Shown piece by piece: positions 1 to 10,267 of a DNA stretch of 64,000 nucleotides. Source of the stretch: an uncultured Flavobacteriaceae bacterium (GTDB lineage: Bacteria > Bacteroidota > Bacteroidia > Flavobacteriales > Flavobacteriaceae); NCBI GenBank assembly GCA_947488345.1, contig CANKZQ010000003.1:451832-515831 (forward strand), in the 5' to 3' direction. Each line of letters begins with the position of its first letter. Position 1 is the first letter of the stretch. The position numbers and the translations under genes were made by a program. The notes below the pieces were generated by a model. The model was not told where the DNA came from. It ran no database searches and was given only the letters and a program-made list of their open reading frames with translations.

Positions 1-580
1 GCGAGCTTAAACCCGTACCTGCTTTTGGCGAATAGGGTTGAATTGTATAGCCCTTATAGAGCAACTCTTTTTGATAGATTTGCTTCAATAACCACCAAAC
101 GGTTTCAATATACTTGGGCTTGTATGTAATATATGGATCTTTCATATCAACCCAATGCCCCATTCTTCTTGTTAATTCTTCCCAAACATCGGTATAACGC
201 ATGACCGCTTTTTTACACGCTTCGTTATACTCCTCTACAGATATCTTCTTTCCAATATCTTCTTTGGTAATCCCTAATTCTTTTTCAACACCAAGCTCAA
301 TAGGCAACCCGTGTGTATCCCAACCGGCTTTGCGCTTTACTTGATATCCCTGTAAGGTTTTGTATCGGCAAAAAATATCTTTAATCGCACGTCCCATCAC
401 ATGATGAATGCCGGGTAATCCGTTCGCCGAAGGAGGTCCTTCAAAAAACACAAACGGCTTACGCTCATCTCTTGATGTAATACTCTTATTGAATATATCA
501 TTTTCTTCCCAAAATTGTAGGGTTTCTTCTGCTACTTTCGGAAGATCTAATCCTTTATATTCTCTATACTTCATGCTCAT
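1..580 (-). CDS. ileS: Isoleucyl-tRNA synthetase, N-terminal part (truncated by window edge)
   Basis: Minus-strand reading from 580: MSMKYREYKGLDLPKVAEETLQFWEENDIF...FFEGPPSANGLPGIHHVMGRAIKDIFCRYKTLQGYQVKRKAGWDTHGLPIELGVEKELGI; class I aaRS HIGH-like motif. Confidence 0.93.
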   Translation of the reverse strand, partial: MSMKYREYKGLDLPKVAEETLQFWEENDIFNKSITSRDERKPFVFFEGPPSANGLPGIHHVMGRAIKDIFCRYKTLQGYQVKRKAGWDTHGLPIELGVEKELGITKEDIGKKISVEEYNEACKKAVMRYTDVWEELTRRMGHWVDMKDPYITYKPKYIETVWWLLKQIYQKELLYKGYTIQPYSPKAGTGLSS

Positions 581-653
581 TTTAAGCCTTAAATTTCTAA
601 TGATTTGCGAAATTACATATTTTATTGAAACTTATAGAGATGGCATAAAAAAA

Positions 654-671
654 AGCACTCAAATGAGTGCT
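654..671 (-). terminator. Rho-independent terminator (bidirectional-looking)
   Basis: AGCACTC-aaat-GAGTGCT flanked by A-run and T-run, downstream of the 698-2266 gene. Confidence 0.75.
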
Positions 672-697
672 TTTTTTTCTATTTATGTATTAAAATA

Positions 698-2266
698 TTA
701 TTCTTTTTTAATCACTATAAATTCTGTACGCTTATTCTCGTTGTGTTCAACTTCTTTACATTTGACATTATTGGCACACTTATTCAATAATTTTGTCTCT
801 CCGTAACCGGCCCCGGTAATTCTACTTGCATCAATTCCTTGTTCAATTAAATAAGACACCGTCGCCGCAGCTCGCTTCTTTGACAGCCATAAATTCAGTG
901 CGTCTGGGCCACGTGAGTCTGTATGTGCTCCAAAATCGATGATCATATTTGGATATTTATTCATCAAACGTACAACTTTGCCCAAGGCCTTTTCGGAAGC
1001 TTCTTTAATATCGGCCTTGTTTAATTCGAACCGAATATTATCCACATTTAACATTTGAATACTGTCTCTCGTGATAAACTCTTTTTCATCAATCAAAATT
1101 TCTACTTCATTTTTTAACCCATTAGCATTTGATGTTGCTAAAAGCGTACTTGACGGAAAAAATCCGTTTTTTGAGACTTCAATCGTATAATCTACGGCAC
1201 AATCCAATCCGAAATAAAACGCACCATCTGCTAAGGTTGATACCGTTCTCAATTTATTCCCTTCATTATCAATTAATGAAACCAAGGCATTTTGTAACGT
1301 ATAGCCCGTAATTTTATCCTTCACAACCCCTGTTACTGACTGATCACATAAGGTAATTGTGGTTTTTTGTACAAACGTATAAATATCATCATCGCCTTCG
1401 CCTCCTTCTCTATTTGACGAAAAATAGCCTTGTAATTTCTCACTGTTAATGATGAAGGAAAAATCATCTCTTTTACTATTAATGGTTGTTCCTAAATTGA
1501 TTGGTTCGGGTATAGAACCATCAAGTTTTGTTACATAGACATCTAACCCTCCTTCACCACCTTTTCTATTGGAAGAGAAGTAGATTAAATCGCCATCAAT
1601 GTATGGTGTATATTCTTTATACGGAGAATTTACGGTAGGACCTAAATTGACAGGTTTTCCGTAATAACCGTTTTTTATCTCTACATAAAAAATGTCTTTA
1701 TCACCCAATGTACCTGGCATATCAGATACAAAGTAAATACGTTCACCATCTCTGCTGATAAACGGATGACCTGCGTCATGTCCGTCACTATTAAAAGGAA
1801 GGTTTTCTAAATTTTTCCACTCGCCATTTTCGGCAACGGTAGCTTTAAATATTTTAACACTTTTCGATTTTATTCTTCTATTTACCTTGTCATTTGAGGT
1901 AAAGTATACTTCTTTTAAATCGGAAGAAAAACTTACGAAAGCATCGTGATATTTGGTATTTACATTTTCTGAAAAGGGTTTTACATTTATGATCTCACCA
2001 CTTTCTGTTAAATCACCTACATATAAATCCAAAAAAGGCTGTTTATTCCCTCGCCAGACTCTGTTGTTAATACCTGGTTTTTTTCTGGTTGATGAGAATA
2101 CAATTTTCTCGCCCATGAATGTTGAACCAAAATCAGAATATCTGGTATTTGCATCGATGCTTTTAATACTGTAGGCCGCTGCCATAATAGAATCGGCTCG
2201 TTCTATTTGAGCTGATACAAACATACTACTTGACAATAGTATCAGGGAGCATAAAAATCGTTTCAT
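698..2266 (-). CDS. OmpA family protein with PD40 repeats and carboxypeptidase-regulatory-like domain
   Basis: Signal peptide, PD40-like repeats (FISRDGERIYFVSD, YFSSNRKGGEGGLDVY), C-terminal OmpA motif (IDFGAHTDSRGPDALNLWLSKKRAAATVSYLIEQGI). Confidence 0.85.
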   Translation of the reverse strand: MKRFLCSLILLSSSMFVSAQIERADSIMAAAYSIKSIDANTRYSDFGSTFMGEKIVFSSTRKKPGINNRVWRGNKQPFLDLYVGDLTESGEIINVKPFSENVNTKYHDAFVSFSSDLKEVYFTSNDKVNRRIKSKSVKIFKATVAENGEWKNLENLPFNSDGHDAGHPFISRDGERIYFVSDMPGTLGDKDIFYVEIKNGYYGKPVNLGPTVNSPYKEYTPYIDGDLIYFSSNRKGGEGGLDVYVTKLDGSIPEPINLGTTINSKRDDFSFIINSEKLQGYFSSNREGGEGDDDIYTFVQKTTITLCDQSVTGVVKDKITGYTLQNALVSLIDNEGNKLRTVSTLADGAFYFGLDCAVDYTIEVSKNGFFPSSTLLATSNANGLKNEVEILIDEKEFITRDSIQMLNVDNIRFELNKADIKEASEKALGKVVRLMNKYPNMIIDFGAHTDSRGPDALNLWLSKKRAAATVSYLIEQGIDASRITGAGYGETKLLNKCANNVKCKEVEHNENKRTEFIVIKKE

Positions 2267-2315
2267 TGGTTGGTTTTCTTTTATATAAGCAAATGGTGTA
2301 CCAAAATAAGCAGTA

Positions 2316-2696
2316 TTATTCTTTATGAAGACCTAAAATTATCATTAGCTTCATCGTTTCACCTTTTTTTCTAGTTGTTTTGAATTCTTTCTCTTGAAGT
2401 TTATATCCCTTTTTTTGCGCCTTTATTGTATAATTTGAATTACATTTTACTTTAAATGAGAAAACTGCATCTTTTTTAATTACAATAGATTTTAAGACAT
2501 TATCTGAATCGTCAAGGAGCATTACTTCAACCCCTTCTAACAATTCTCTCAAATTCTTATCTCTTACTTCTCCAGAAACATTTTGAACGCAATCGGCATC
2601 ATTATTTTTGGCAATATTTACGTCTGAAATAAACATATTTAAAACGAACAGGATAGGCAAGGAGATTTTTAATAACATCGGATATAACTTTAACAT
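2316..2696 (-). CDS. Carboxypeptidase-regulatory-like domain protein without OmpA domain
   Basis: SGEVRDKNLRELLEGVEVMLLDDSDNVLKS resembles the N-terminus of the neighbouring OmpA protein; no OmpA C-terminus. Confidence 0.55.
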   Translation of the reverse strand: MLKLYPMLLKISLPILFVLNMFISDVNIAKNNDADCVQNVSGEVRDKNLRELLEGVEVMLLDDSDNVLKSIVIKKDAVFSFKVKCNSNYTIKAQKKGYKLQEKEFKTTRKKGETMKLMIILGLHKE

Positions 2697-2703
2697 ATTT
2701 AAT

Positions 2704-3630
2704 TTACATTTTCACAATCACAAATTCTACTCTGCGATTAGCAGCTCTCTCTTCATCGGTACATTCAACATCATTGGTACATTTATTAACGATGAATTTT
2801 TCTTCATAACCCTTTCCAGTAATTCTCGATCGCGCAATACCTTTACTCACTACATAATCAATCACCCTTTTGGCTCTTCTATCTGACATCCATTGGTTGT
2901 ATTGCACGTCTCCCTTAGCATCGGTATGCGCTGCACATTCGATGACTATCTTAGGATATTTTTTCATTATACTCACAATTTTCAATAGATCATTCTTCGC
3001 CTTTTGATTCAACCATGAAGATTCATAATCAAAGTATACAGGTTCTATATTCGGAATATATCGCGTACCCTCATCGCTCGTCACCGTTATTTCTCTTGGA
3101 ACTTCCTTAACTGGTTCTTTCTTTTCAACTACTTCTCTAATCACTGGCTCTTCAATTTCCTCAACTGGTATCTCTGGAGTTGCAGTTTGCACTTCAACTT
3201 CAGCTGTCGCAACACTGTCTATAGTTTTGGCATTGGCAGCCCCATCACTTACAAAATCGATATTTCCTTTATCTAATAAAATAATTAGCTGTAGTACTCT
3301 CTTATCTTGGTTAGTTGTTGTAAATGTTTTCGACTCTGCGGTAAACTCCTCTTTCATTCCTTTCAAGGTATATTTCGTCTCACAAGCAATTGAAAAAGAG
3401 AAAAAACCATCTTCTTTAATCGTTTGCGTTTGCAAGACAGCTCCGTTTTCATCGCTCAAGGTCACCTCAGAACCCACCAAAACATCTGTTGAGATCTTAT
3501 CTCTTACTTCACCGCTAATTGTTTGGCTGCAGCCCGTTTCCTGAGCAGAAGCTGTTACTCCCGAAAACGCTAGTATAACCACAAATAAAAATTGCCTCAT
3601 TTCTTCTAAAATTACAATTATTAGTATCAA
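2704..3630 (-). CDS. OmpA family protein
   Basis: C-terminal OmpA motif IVIECAAHTDAKGDVQYNQWMSDRRAKRVIDYVVSKGI; N-terminal SGEVRDK domain. Confidence 0.8.
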   Translation of the reverse strand: MILIIVILEEMRQFLFVVILAFSGVTASAQETGCSQTISGEVRDKISTDVLVGSEVTLSDENGAVLQTQTIKEDGFFSFSIACETKYTLKGMKEEFTAESKTFTTTNQDKRVLQLIILLDKGNIDFVSDGAANAKTIDSVATAEVEVQTATPEIPVEEIEEPVIREVVEKKEPVKEVPREITVTSDEGTRYIPNIEPVYFDYESSWLNQKAKNDLLKIVSIMKKYPKIVIECAAHTDAKGDVQYNQWMSDRRAKRVIDYVVSKGIARSRITGKGYEEKFIVNKCTNDVECTDEERAANRRVEFVIVKM

Positions 3631-3677
3631 AGATACTTTTTTTGGTTTAAACTTAAAACCTATTAGTTCAAACGCAA

Positions 3678-3710
3678 AAAACCGTCCTAAATTACTTAGA
3701 ACGGTTTTTA
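3678..3710 (-). terminator. Terminator downstream of tig
   Basis: aaaACCGTCCTAA-atta-CTTAGAACGGTttt hairpin with T-run. Confidence 0.6.
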
Positions 3711-3758
3711 TTTATTTCTAACTATTCGCGTAACGCCGATAGCTACTTAAATTCTTAA

Positions 3759-5081
3759 TTATTTGTATACTTCTTTTACAAAGTCATCAAAAGAAACTTC
3801 CTTTTCTTTTAGTTTTACATTCTCTTTGTAAAAAGTTAATAGTTTTTGACTCATCAATTGTTCTGACAAACGTTTCGCCTCTTCTTGATTACCTAAAATT
3901 CTACCCGCGATATCATCTAATTCTTTTTCCTCAGGATTTGCATTACCAAATTGTGCCATTTGCCCTTTGATAAAACCTTTTGCGAACTCTTTCAATTCAT
4001 CAAAGGTTACCTGTAGGTTATTGTCCTTACTTATTTTTCCTTCGATTAACTGATAACGCAATCCTTTTTCAGAACGGTTAAATTCTTCTGCCGCTTCTTC
4101 TGCTGACAATTGCTTTTCTCCTGCTACAGCTAACCATTTTTGCAAAAATTCAGCTGGTAAATCAAATTTTGTATTTTCGATTAAACTCTCGGTAATAGCA
4201 TTTAATAATTGCTGATCTGCTTGTTGTTCGAATTGCTTTTCAGCATCCTCCTGCAACTTCGCTCTAAAATCTTTTTCGCTTTTTACCACATCTTTACCAA
4301 ACAATTTATCAAATAACTCTTGATCTAGTTTAGCTGGTTCGGTTGTGCTTGTTTCCTCAAGAGAAAATTGAACTTCAATTGCCAAACCGTGCGCATCATC
4401 GTGAGAAACTCCTAAATGCGTTTCTAACAAATGATCATCATTAAACAACCCTTTCGTTTTTAGCTTAATCACATCACCTGGTTTCGCTCCTAAAAACTTT
4501 TTTGCATTGGGCTTTCCTTTAATGACTTCTAACTTAAAGGTTGTTTTTTTCTCAATTTCTTTTTCTTCATTTACAAATGTACCTGTTACATTCGCCCCTT
4601 CAACAACCTCTGTTTGAGAAATAATCTTACCATATCGCTCTTGAATATTAGCAGCTTGGTCATCAATCATTTTCTTATCTGCAACAATTTTGTATTGCGT
4701 AATTGCTTTTTTTGGTTGTAAGTTCACCTCAAATTCTGGGGAAAGACCTAATTCGAATTCAAAAGAAAACTGCTCGGTATCCCAAGAAAAATCTTCTTGA
4801 ACTTTCGGCAAAGGGTTCCCTAAAATATCTAATTTTTCTTCTACTAAAAATTTACTCAATGAATCTTGCAACAACTTATTTACCTCATCTATCAGCACCG
4901 GTTTTTCATATTGCTTCTTGACCAAACTCATTGGCACATGCCCTTTTCTAAAACCAGGAATATTCGCTTTTTTACGATAATCTTGTAAAATTTCGGTTAC
5001 TTTACTCTGATAATCTTCTTGCGTAATATCAATTTTTACAACTGCATTTAGGGCGTCGATATTTTCTTTAGTAATATTCAT
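3759..5081 (-). CDS. tig: Trigger factor
   Basis: MNITKENIDALNAVVKIDITQEDYQSKVTEILQDYRKKANIPGFRKGHVPMSLVKKQYEKPVLIDEVNKLLQ is a typical trigger factor N-terminus. Confidence 0.92.
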   Translation of the reverse strand: MNITKENIDALNAVVKIDITQEDYQSKVTEILQDYRKKANIPGFRKGHVPMSLVKKQYEKPVLIDEVNKLLQDSLSKFLVEEKLDILGNPLPKVQEDFSWDTEQFSFEFELGLSPEFEVNLQPKKAITQYKIVADKKMIDDQAANIQERYGKIISQTEVVEGANVTGTFVNEEKEIEKKTTFKLEVIKGKPNAKKFLGAKPGDVIKLKTKGLFNDDHLLETHLGVSHDDAHGLAIEVQFSLEETSTTEPAKLDQELFDKLFGKDVVKSEKDFRAKLQEDAEKQFEQQADQQLLNAITESLIENTKFDLPAEFLQKWLAVAGEKQLSAEEAAEEFNRSEKGLRYQLIEGKISKDNNLQVTFDELKEFAKGFIKGQMAQFGNANPEEKELDDIAGRILGNQEEAKRLSEQLMSQKLLTFYKENVKLKEKEVSFDDFVKEVYK

Positions 5082-5168
5082 CTCTTCTTAATTTCTCTTT
5101 GCTTAATAATATGCTTATTTTATGACCTAAGCGGGCGCAAAATTAGTAATTTTCTGTTATAAAACAAC

Positions 5169-5570
5169 TTATGATCGCTTTTGTTTTTTCTCTTTTAACA
5201 AGGAATAGAGTATCGATTGGAAAAATGAAAGCAATAAACTAAAAAGTAACGCATATAAAAATCCGGAAACGGCAAAGCCATCTATTAATTTATCAGCTAA
5301 CATAATTATCATGGCATTGATTACAAATAAAAACAAACCCAAGGTGAGTATGGTTATGGGTAAGGTAAATAAAATAATCAACGGACGTACAAAAATTCGC
5401 AGCAACCCTAGGACAATCGCAACCACAATGGCTGAAGTGTAACCATTTACATGGATACCTGGTAATATTTCGGCAAGTATAACTACAGCTATCGCCGTAA
5501 GTAACATTTTTAATATAATTTTCATAATACTGATATTCATCGATTCAATTTCAACAGAACCGATATTCAA
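5169..5570 (-). CDS. Phage-holin-family / DUF360-like small membrane protein (start may be internal)
   Basis: Small protein with several TM segments: ILPGIHVNGYTSAIVVAIVLGLLRIFVRPLIILFTLPITILTLGLFLFVINAMIIMLADKLIDGF. Confidence 0.75.
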   Translation of the reverse strand: MNIGSVEIESMNISIMKIILKMLLTAIAVVILAEILPGIHVNGYTSAIVVAIVLGLLRIFVRPLIILFTLPITILTLGLFLFVINAMIIMLADKLIDGFAVSGFLYALLFSLLLSFFQSILYSLLKEKKQKRS

Positions 5571-5602
5571 AGATATGAACGTCTACAATTATGCCAAAAA
5601 AG

Positions 5603-6370
5603 TTAAACGGTCAAAAAACTGACAACATAGTCATAAAAGTCATTCGGATTCTCGGCATGCAGCCAATGGCCTGCATTTTTGACAGTAACTACCTGGTAGT
5701 TTGGAAAATGCCCTTCAATCAATGAGAAGTCTTCATTCGTTATATAGCCAGAATTTGCACCTCGTAAAAAAAGGGTGTCTCCAGTGTAACTTGATAACGA
5801 AGGCAATTGAACACCAACCTCATCATAAGAATCGGTCAAAGCCTTTAAATTAAATCGAAATGCCAACTGCTCTTTTGTTTTTCTATACACATTCTTTAAC
5901 AAAAATTGACGCACTCCAAATTCGGGAATATATTTCTCTAATTCGTCGTTCACCGCTCCTCTCGACGTTTGCACAGAGAAATCAATAGCGTTTAGACCAT
6001 CTAAAATATCTTGATGATGCGCAGAGTAATAACGTGGCCCTATATCGGCGACCATCAATTTATGAACAATCTGAGGATATGATACCGCAAAAAACATTGC
6101 TGTTTTGCCTCCCATAGAATGACCTAACAGCACTATATCTTTCAGCTTATGATGTTTTATGTATCGAAACAAATCATCGGCCAACACTTCATAATCAAAT
6201 TCATCATCATGAAAACTGCGTCCATGGTTTCTTTGATCAATAAGATGTACTTCATAATTAGAAGCAAAGCGATTTCCGAGTGTTTTCCAGTTATCACTCA
6301 TTCCTAGAAATCCGTGAAGAATTAATAATGGCTCACCTTGACCGAGTATTTGAGAATGTAATATCTCCAT
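5603..6370 (-). CDS. Alpha/beta hydrolase (YbfF-like)
   Basis: LHGFLGMSDNWKTLGNRF, nucleophile elbow GHSMGG, C-terminal GHWLHAENP. Confidence 0.88.
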   Translation of the reverse strand: MEILHSQILGQGEPLLILHGFLGMSDNWKTLGNRFASNYEVHLIDQRNHGRSFHDDEFDYEVLADDLFRYIKHHKLKDIVLLGHSMGGKTAMFFAVSYPQIVHKLMVADIGPRYYSAHHQDILDGLNAIDFSVQTSRGAVNDELEKYIPEFGVRQFLLKNVYRKTKEQLAFRFNLKALTDSYDEVGVQLPSLSSYTGDTLFLRGANSGYITNEDFSLIEGHFPNYQVVTVKNAGHWLHAENPNDFYDYVVSFLTV

Positions 6371-7083
6371 TATTGTAATTTGTATTTATACATATTAATT
6401 ACATTTTGCAACCCTAAATATAAAGACTCAGCGATTAACGCATGACCTATAGATACTTCCAATAAATTTGGAATACTAGTAGCAAAAAAATGAATGTTCT
6501 CCAGATTTAAATCGTGCCCAGCATTGATCCCCAAACCTAACTCCGAGGCCAGCTCAGCACTCTTCACATAAGGCTCTATCGCCTTTTTATTTTCAAGTGC
6601 ATATTGCGCTGCAAATTCTTCTGTATACAATTCGATTCTATCAGCACCGGTCTTCGCAGCCTCTTCAATTAATGATAAATTTGGATCCATAAAAATTGAA
6701 GTACGAATGTTATTACGCTTAAACTCATCAATGACTTCTGTTAAAAAAACTTGATGGGTCTTAGTATCCCAACCTGCATTCGACGTAATCGCATCAACAG
6801 CATCAGGTACCAACGTGACTTGCGTTGGTTTTACTGCTAACACCAAATCCATAAATGACGGTATTGGATTTCCCTCAATATTATATTCTGTACTTATAAT
6901 TGGTTTTAAATCATAAGCATCTTGATATCTGATATGACGTTCGTCTGGTCTCGGATGAATCGTAATCCCCTCAGCTCCAAATTCCTGAATATCTATTGCC
7001 GATTGCACCAAATTGGGAGTATTCCCTCCTCGTGAATTACGCAGTGTTGCTATTTTATTAATATTTACGCTTAATTTCGTCAT
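6370..7083 (-). CDS. pdxJ: Pyridoxine 5'-phosphate synthase
   Basis: LSVNINKIATLRNSRGGNTPNLVQSAIDIQEFGAEGITIHPRPDERHIRYQD ... GINAGHDLNLENI. Confidence 0.95.
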   Translation of the reverse strand: MTKLSVNINKIATLRNSRGGNTPNLVQSAIDIQEFGAEGITIHPRPDERHIRYQDAYDLKPIISTEYNIEGNPIPSFMDLVLAVKPTQVTLVPDAVDAITSNAGWDTKTHQVFLTEVIDEFKRNNIRTSIFMDPNLSLIEEAAKTGADRIELYTEEFAAQYALENKKAIEPYVKSAELASELGLGINAGHDLNLENIHFFATSIPNLLEVSIGHALIAESLYLGLQNVINMYKYKLQ

Positions 7084-7167
7084 TTAAAAATTTCTTTTAT
7101 TTACTGAATTTACCAACAACAAAAATAGTGCATTTGTAAGTTTATTTTACTTATTTTGCAATTATAT

Positions 7168-7827
7168 ATGCAAACATCAGATTACATATCAAAAGACGTC
7201 AAAGCGCTCTCCCCAAATGATACCATATTCAAGGCTCAAAAGCTTTTTGAGCACTTAACTTTTACACATTTACCAATAGTTGAAGAGAATATATATGTAG
7301 GATCTATTTCAGAAGCCGATGTTCAAATCATAGAGGAAGGCGATAACACAATAGCCAACTATAAATATCTTTACAACACTTTTTTCTCACTTGAGAATAC
7401 CAATTGGCTTGAGTTACTAAAAGAATTCGCGGCGAATGATACTACAATACTACCGGTACTTAATGATAAAAAGAAATATATCGGGTATTATGAATTGACC
7501 GATATTTTACATATTTTCAATAACACGCCGTTTCTCAGTGAAACTGGAGCGATTCTCGTGGTTGAGAAACCGATAAAGGATTACTCTTTTAGTGAAATTG
7601 CTCAAATAATAGAATCGAACAACGGGAAATTATTGGGCGCTTTTGTGTCCAACATCGTGAATGAAGTCGCCGAGATAACCATTAAACTGAACGATCAGGA
7701 TTTAAATAATACAATTCAATCTTTTCGTCGTTACGAATACACCATTATTACTGGAATTCAAGAAGATGAATACCTCAACAGTCTAAAAGAACGTTCTGAC
7801 TACCTTCAAAAATACCTAAACATGTAA
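7168..7827 (+). CDS. CBS domain-containing protein
   Basis: Two CBS-like repeats (ALSPNDTIFKAQKLFEHLTFTHLPIVEENIYVGSISEADV); ORF track starts at 7156. Confidence 0.75.
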   Translation: MQTSDYISKDVKALSPNDTIFKAQKLFEHLTFTHLPIVEENIYVGSISEADVQIIEEGDNTIANYKYLYNTFFSLENTNWLELLKEFAANDTTILPVLNDKKKYIGYYELTDILHIFNNTPFLSETGAILVVEKPIKDYSFSEIAQIIESNNGKLLGAFVSNIVNEVAEITIKLNDQDLNNTIQSFRRYEYTIITGIQEDEYLNSLKERSDYLQKYLNM

Positions 7828-7830
7828 CTT

Positions 7831-8703
7831 ATGAAAGTAGCCATTTACGGACAAAATTATAAGAATGAAGCTTTAGAGTACTTAGACAACTTGTTAGCTT
7901 GTCTAAAGGAGTATAATATAGAAGTTGTTATCGAGAAACAATTTTATAACTTATTAAATACGAATAAAAAGTTGAGCACTTTTTCAAGTCATGATGATTT
8001 GGATAATTCATTCAATTTAATGTTTACCATAGGTGGAGATGGAACCTTCTTGAGAGCCATTACCTATGTTCGAGATTTGAGCATCCCAATTATTGGAATC
8101 AACACTGGCCGATTGGGTTTTTTAGCCACCATACAAAAAGAGGATATCAAAACTGCTGTTAGTGCTTTAGTCGAAAAGCAATATACGATTAAAGAGCGTT
8201 CATTGCTACAAATAAAAACCTCAACGCAAAACGAAGCACTTGATGATCTCAACTTCGCATTAAATGAAGTAACTGTAGCAAGAAGAAATACAACTTCTAT
8301 GATTACGGTAGAAACGTATTTGGATGAAGAATATTTAACATCGTATTGGGCTGATGGATTGATTGTATCTACGCCTACAGGTTCTACTGGATATTCTTTA
8401 AGTTGTGGGGGACCGGTAATTACTCCACAGGCAAAAAGTTTTGTTTTGACACCAATTGCTCCTCATAATTTAAATGCTAGACCATTAGTCATTCCAGATG
8501 AGACACGGATAAAACTAAAAATAATTGGACGAGAAAAGCAGGCTTTAATATCTTTAGACTCCAGAATAACCGTCGTTGATAACGAAACTGAAGTATTTAT
8601 AAAAAAGGCACCTTTTACCTTAAAAATTCTTCAGTTACACAATCAGACTTTCTTAAAAACGTTGCGTGCAAAACTTTTATGGGGTGAAGATAAACGCAAT
8701 TAA
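7831..8703 (+). CDS. nadK: NAD kinase
   Basis: TIGGDGTFLRA, GINTGRLGFLA, GLIVSTPTGSTGYSLSCGGPVITP. Confidence 0.95.
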   Translation: MKVAIYGQNYKNEALEYLDNLLACLKEYNIEVVIEKQFYNLLNTNKKLSTFSSHDDLDNSFNLMFTIGGDGTFLRAITYVRDLSIPIIGINTGRLGFLATIQKEDIKTAVSALVEKQYTIKERSLLQIKTSTQNEALDDLNFALNEVTVARRNTTSMITVETYLDEEYLTSYWADGLIVSTPTGSTGYSLSCGGPVITPQAKSFVLTPIAPHNLNARPLVIPDETRIKLKIIGREKQALISLDSRITVVDNETEVFIKKAPFTLKILQLHNQTFLKTLRAKLLWGEDKRN

Positions 8704-8797
8704 AGGATAACTTAATACTCTTTACAACAATATTATACAATAAAAACTGTTAATCAAAAAAGACCATTTTTAACTACCCAAACAATATAGATTTATT

Positions 8798-8805
8798 TAT
8801 ATTTG
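8798..8805 (+). promoter_or_regulatory. Bacteroidota -7 element (TAnnTTTG)
   Basis: TATATTTG 17 nt upstream of the ATG at 8822. Confidence 0.4.
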
Positions 8806-8821
8806 CAAACCCTTTTTAAAA

Positions 8822-9496
8822 ATGAAGAAACTTTTTTTAATTTTAGTTGTTACACTAACTACCTCTATTGGTCATGCCCAATTGTTTGAAGGTGGTGTTT
8901 TTGTTGGAGGTAGTAATTATATTGGTGATATTGGTCCAACGACCTATATCAACCCCAATAGCCCGGCTGTTGGTTTTATTGGAAAATTTAACTACACACC
9001 AAGAATTACTTTTAGAGGTACCTTAATATACACACCCTTAAAAGCCAATAATCAAAAGGTGAATAGACCCATTAGTGCTCCGGGTACGTCTATTAGTTTC
9101 CAAAATAACCTCGTTGAAGGTGCAGTGGGTATTGAATTTAGTTTTTTCAAGTATAGTTTGTCTCAAACCGGATATACACATACGCCTTATATTATCGCTC
9201 AAGCCGGAATAAATTCTTATGCCTCTATTCAAGACGATGGAACAAGTGCTAGAAAATTTAATATTTCATTACCATTTGGACTTGGTTATAAGGCTAAATT
9301 AGCAGAAAACATCGGTATTGCTCTTGAAACGACTATCCATTATACTTTCAAAGATGATATCGACCTAAACAACCATAATATAGACATACCGCAACGCTCT
9401 TTTGGAAACCCCAATAGTAACGATTGGTATGTGTTTACAGGAATATCAGTAGTTTATGCTTTTGGCCGACCAGGATGCTACAAAGGATTCTTTTAA
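8822..9496 (+). CDS. DUF6089-like outer membrane beta-barrel protein
   Basis: Signal peptide; LFEGGVFVGGSNYIGDIGPTTYINPNSPAVGFIGKFNYTPRITFRGTL; sits upstream of uppS-bamA. Confidence 0.7.
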   Translation: MKKLFLILVVTLTTSIGHAQLFEGGVFVGGSNYIGDIGPTTYINPNSPAVGFIGKFNYTPRITFRGTLIYTPLKANNQKVNRPISAPGTSISFQNNLVEGAVGIEFSFFKYSLSQTGYTHTPYIIAQAGINSYASIQDDGTSARKFNISLPFGLGYKAKLAENIGIALETTIHYTFKDDIDLNNHNIDIPQRSFGNPNSNDWYVFTGISVVYAFGRPGCYKGFF

Positions 9497-9502
9497 GAGA
9501 TC

Positions 9503-10267
9503 ATGGATATCAAATCAAAAATAAATACCGAGAATACCCCGAAACATGTGGCTGTCATTATGGATGGGAATGGGCGTTGGGCAAAAAAGAAAGGTATGGC
9601 TCGTGTTTTTGGTCATAAAAATGGTGTAAAGGCAGTACGAGAAACAATTGAAGCTGCCGCCGAGCTTAAGATTGAAGTATTAACGTTATATGCATTTTCT
9701 ACCGAAAATTGGAACAGACCTAAAAAAGAAATAGATGTATTGATGAGCTTATTGGTGAGCTCTCTCAAAGACGAACTTAAAAGACTTCAGGAAAACAACA
9801 TCAAATTAGAATGTATCGGCAATATTGACAATCTACCTAAAAAGGCACGCAAAGAACTTTTAGAAGTGGTTGAAAAAACAAAAAATAATACGCATCTCAC
9901 ATTAATTCTAGCATTGAGCTATGGATCAAGGGAAGAAATTGTTAATGCAATCAAAAAAATATCTAAAAAAGTTGTTAATAAAGAACTTTTGAATGAAGAA
10001 ATTGATGAAAAAATTATAAATAACCATTTATATACATTTACTTTGCCCGACGTTGATTTTTTGATACGTACAAGTGGTGAACAACGAATTAGCAACTTCC
10101 TTTTATGGCAAATTGCTTATGCCGAATTGTACTTTACAAATACTCTTTGGCCAGATTTTAGAAAAGAACATTTTTTCGAAGCAATATTAGATTATCAAAA
10201 CCGAGAAAGACGTTTCGGAAAAACAAGTGAACAATTACAAGACAGGAATGAACAAACTGAAAAATAA
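9503..10267 (+). CDS. uppS: Isoprenyl transferase (undecaprenyl diphosphate synthase)
   Basis: KHVAVIMDGNGRWAKKKGMARVFGHKNGVKAVRETIEAA...LTLYAFSTENWNRP...DFLIRTSGEQRISNFLLWQIAYAELYFT. Confidence 0.95.
   Translation: MDIKSKINTENTPKHVAVIMDGNGRWAKKKGMARVFGHKNGVKAVRETIEAAAELKIEVLTLYAFSTENWNRPKKEIDVLMSLLVSSLKDELKRLQENNIKLECIGNIDNLPKKARKELLEVVEKTKNNTHLTLILALSYGSREEIVNAIKKISKKVVNKELLNEEIDEKIINNHLYTFTLPDVDFLIRTSGEQRISNFLLWQIAYAELYFTNTLWPDFRKEHFFEAILDYQNRERRFGKTSEQLQDRNEQTEK

Noticed and set aside
408-806. ORF 408-806 (+) and similar plus-strand ORFs opposite core genes (e.g. 3227-3544, 16617-16946, 26593-26847)
   Set aside because: Antisense to well-supported conserved genes, no protein-like features.
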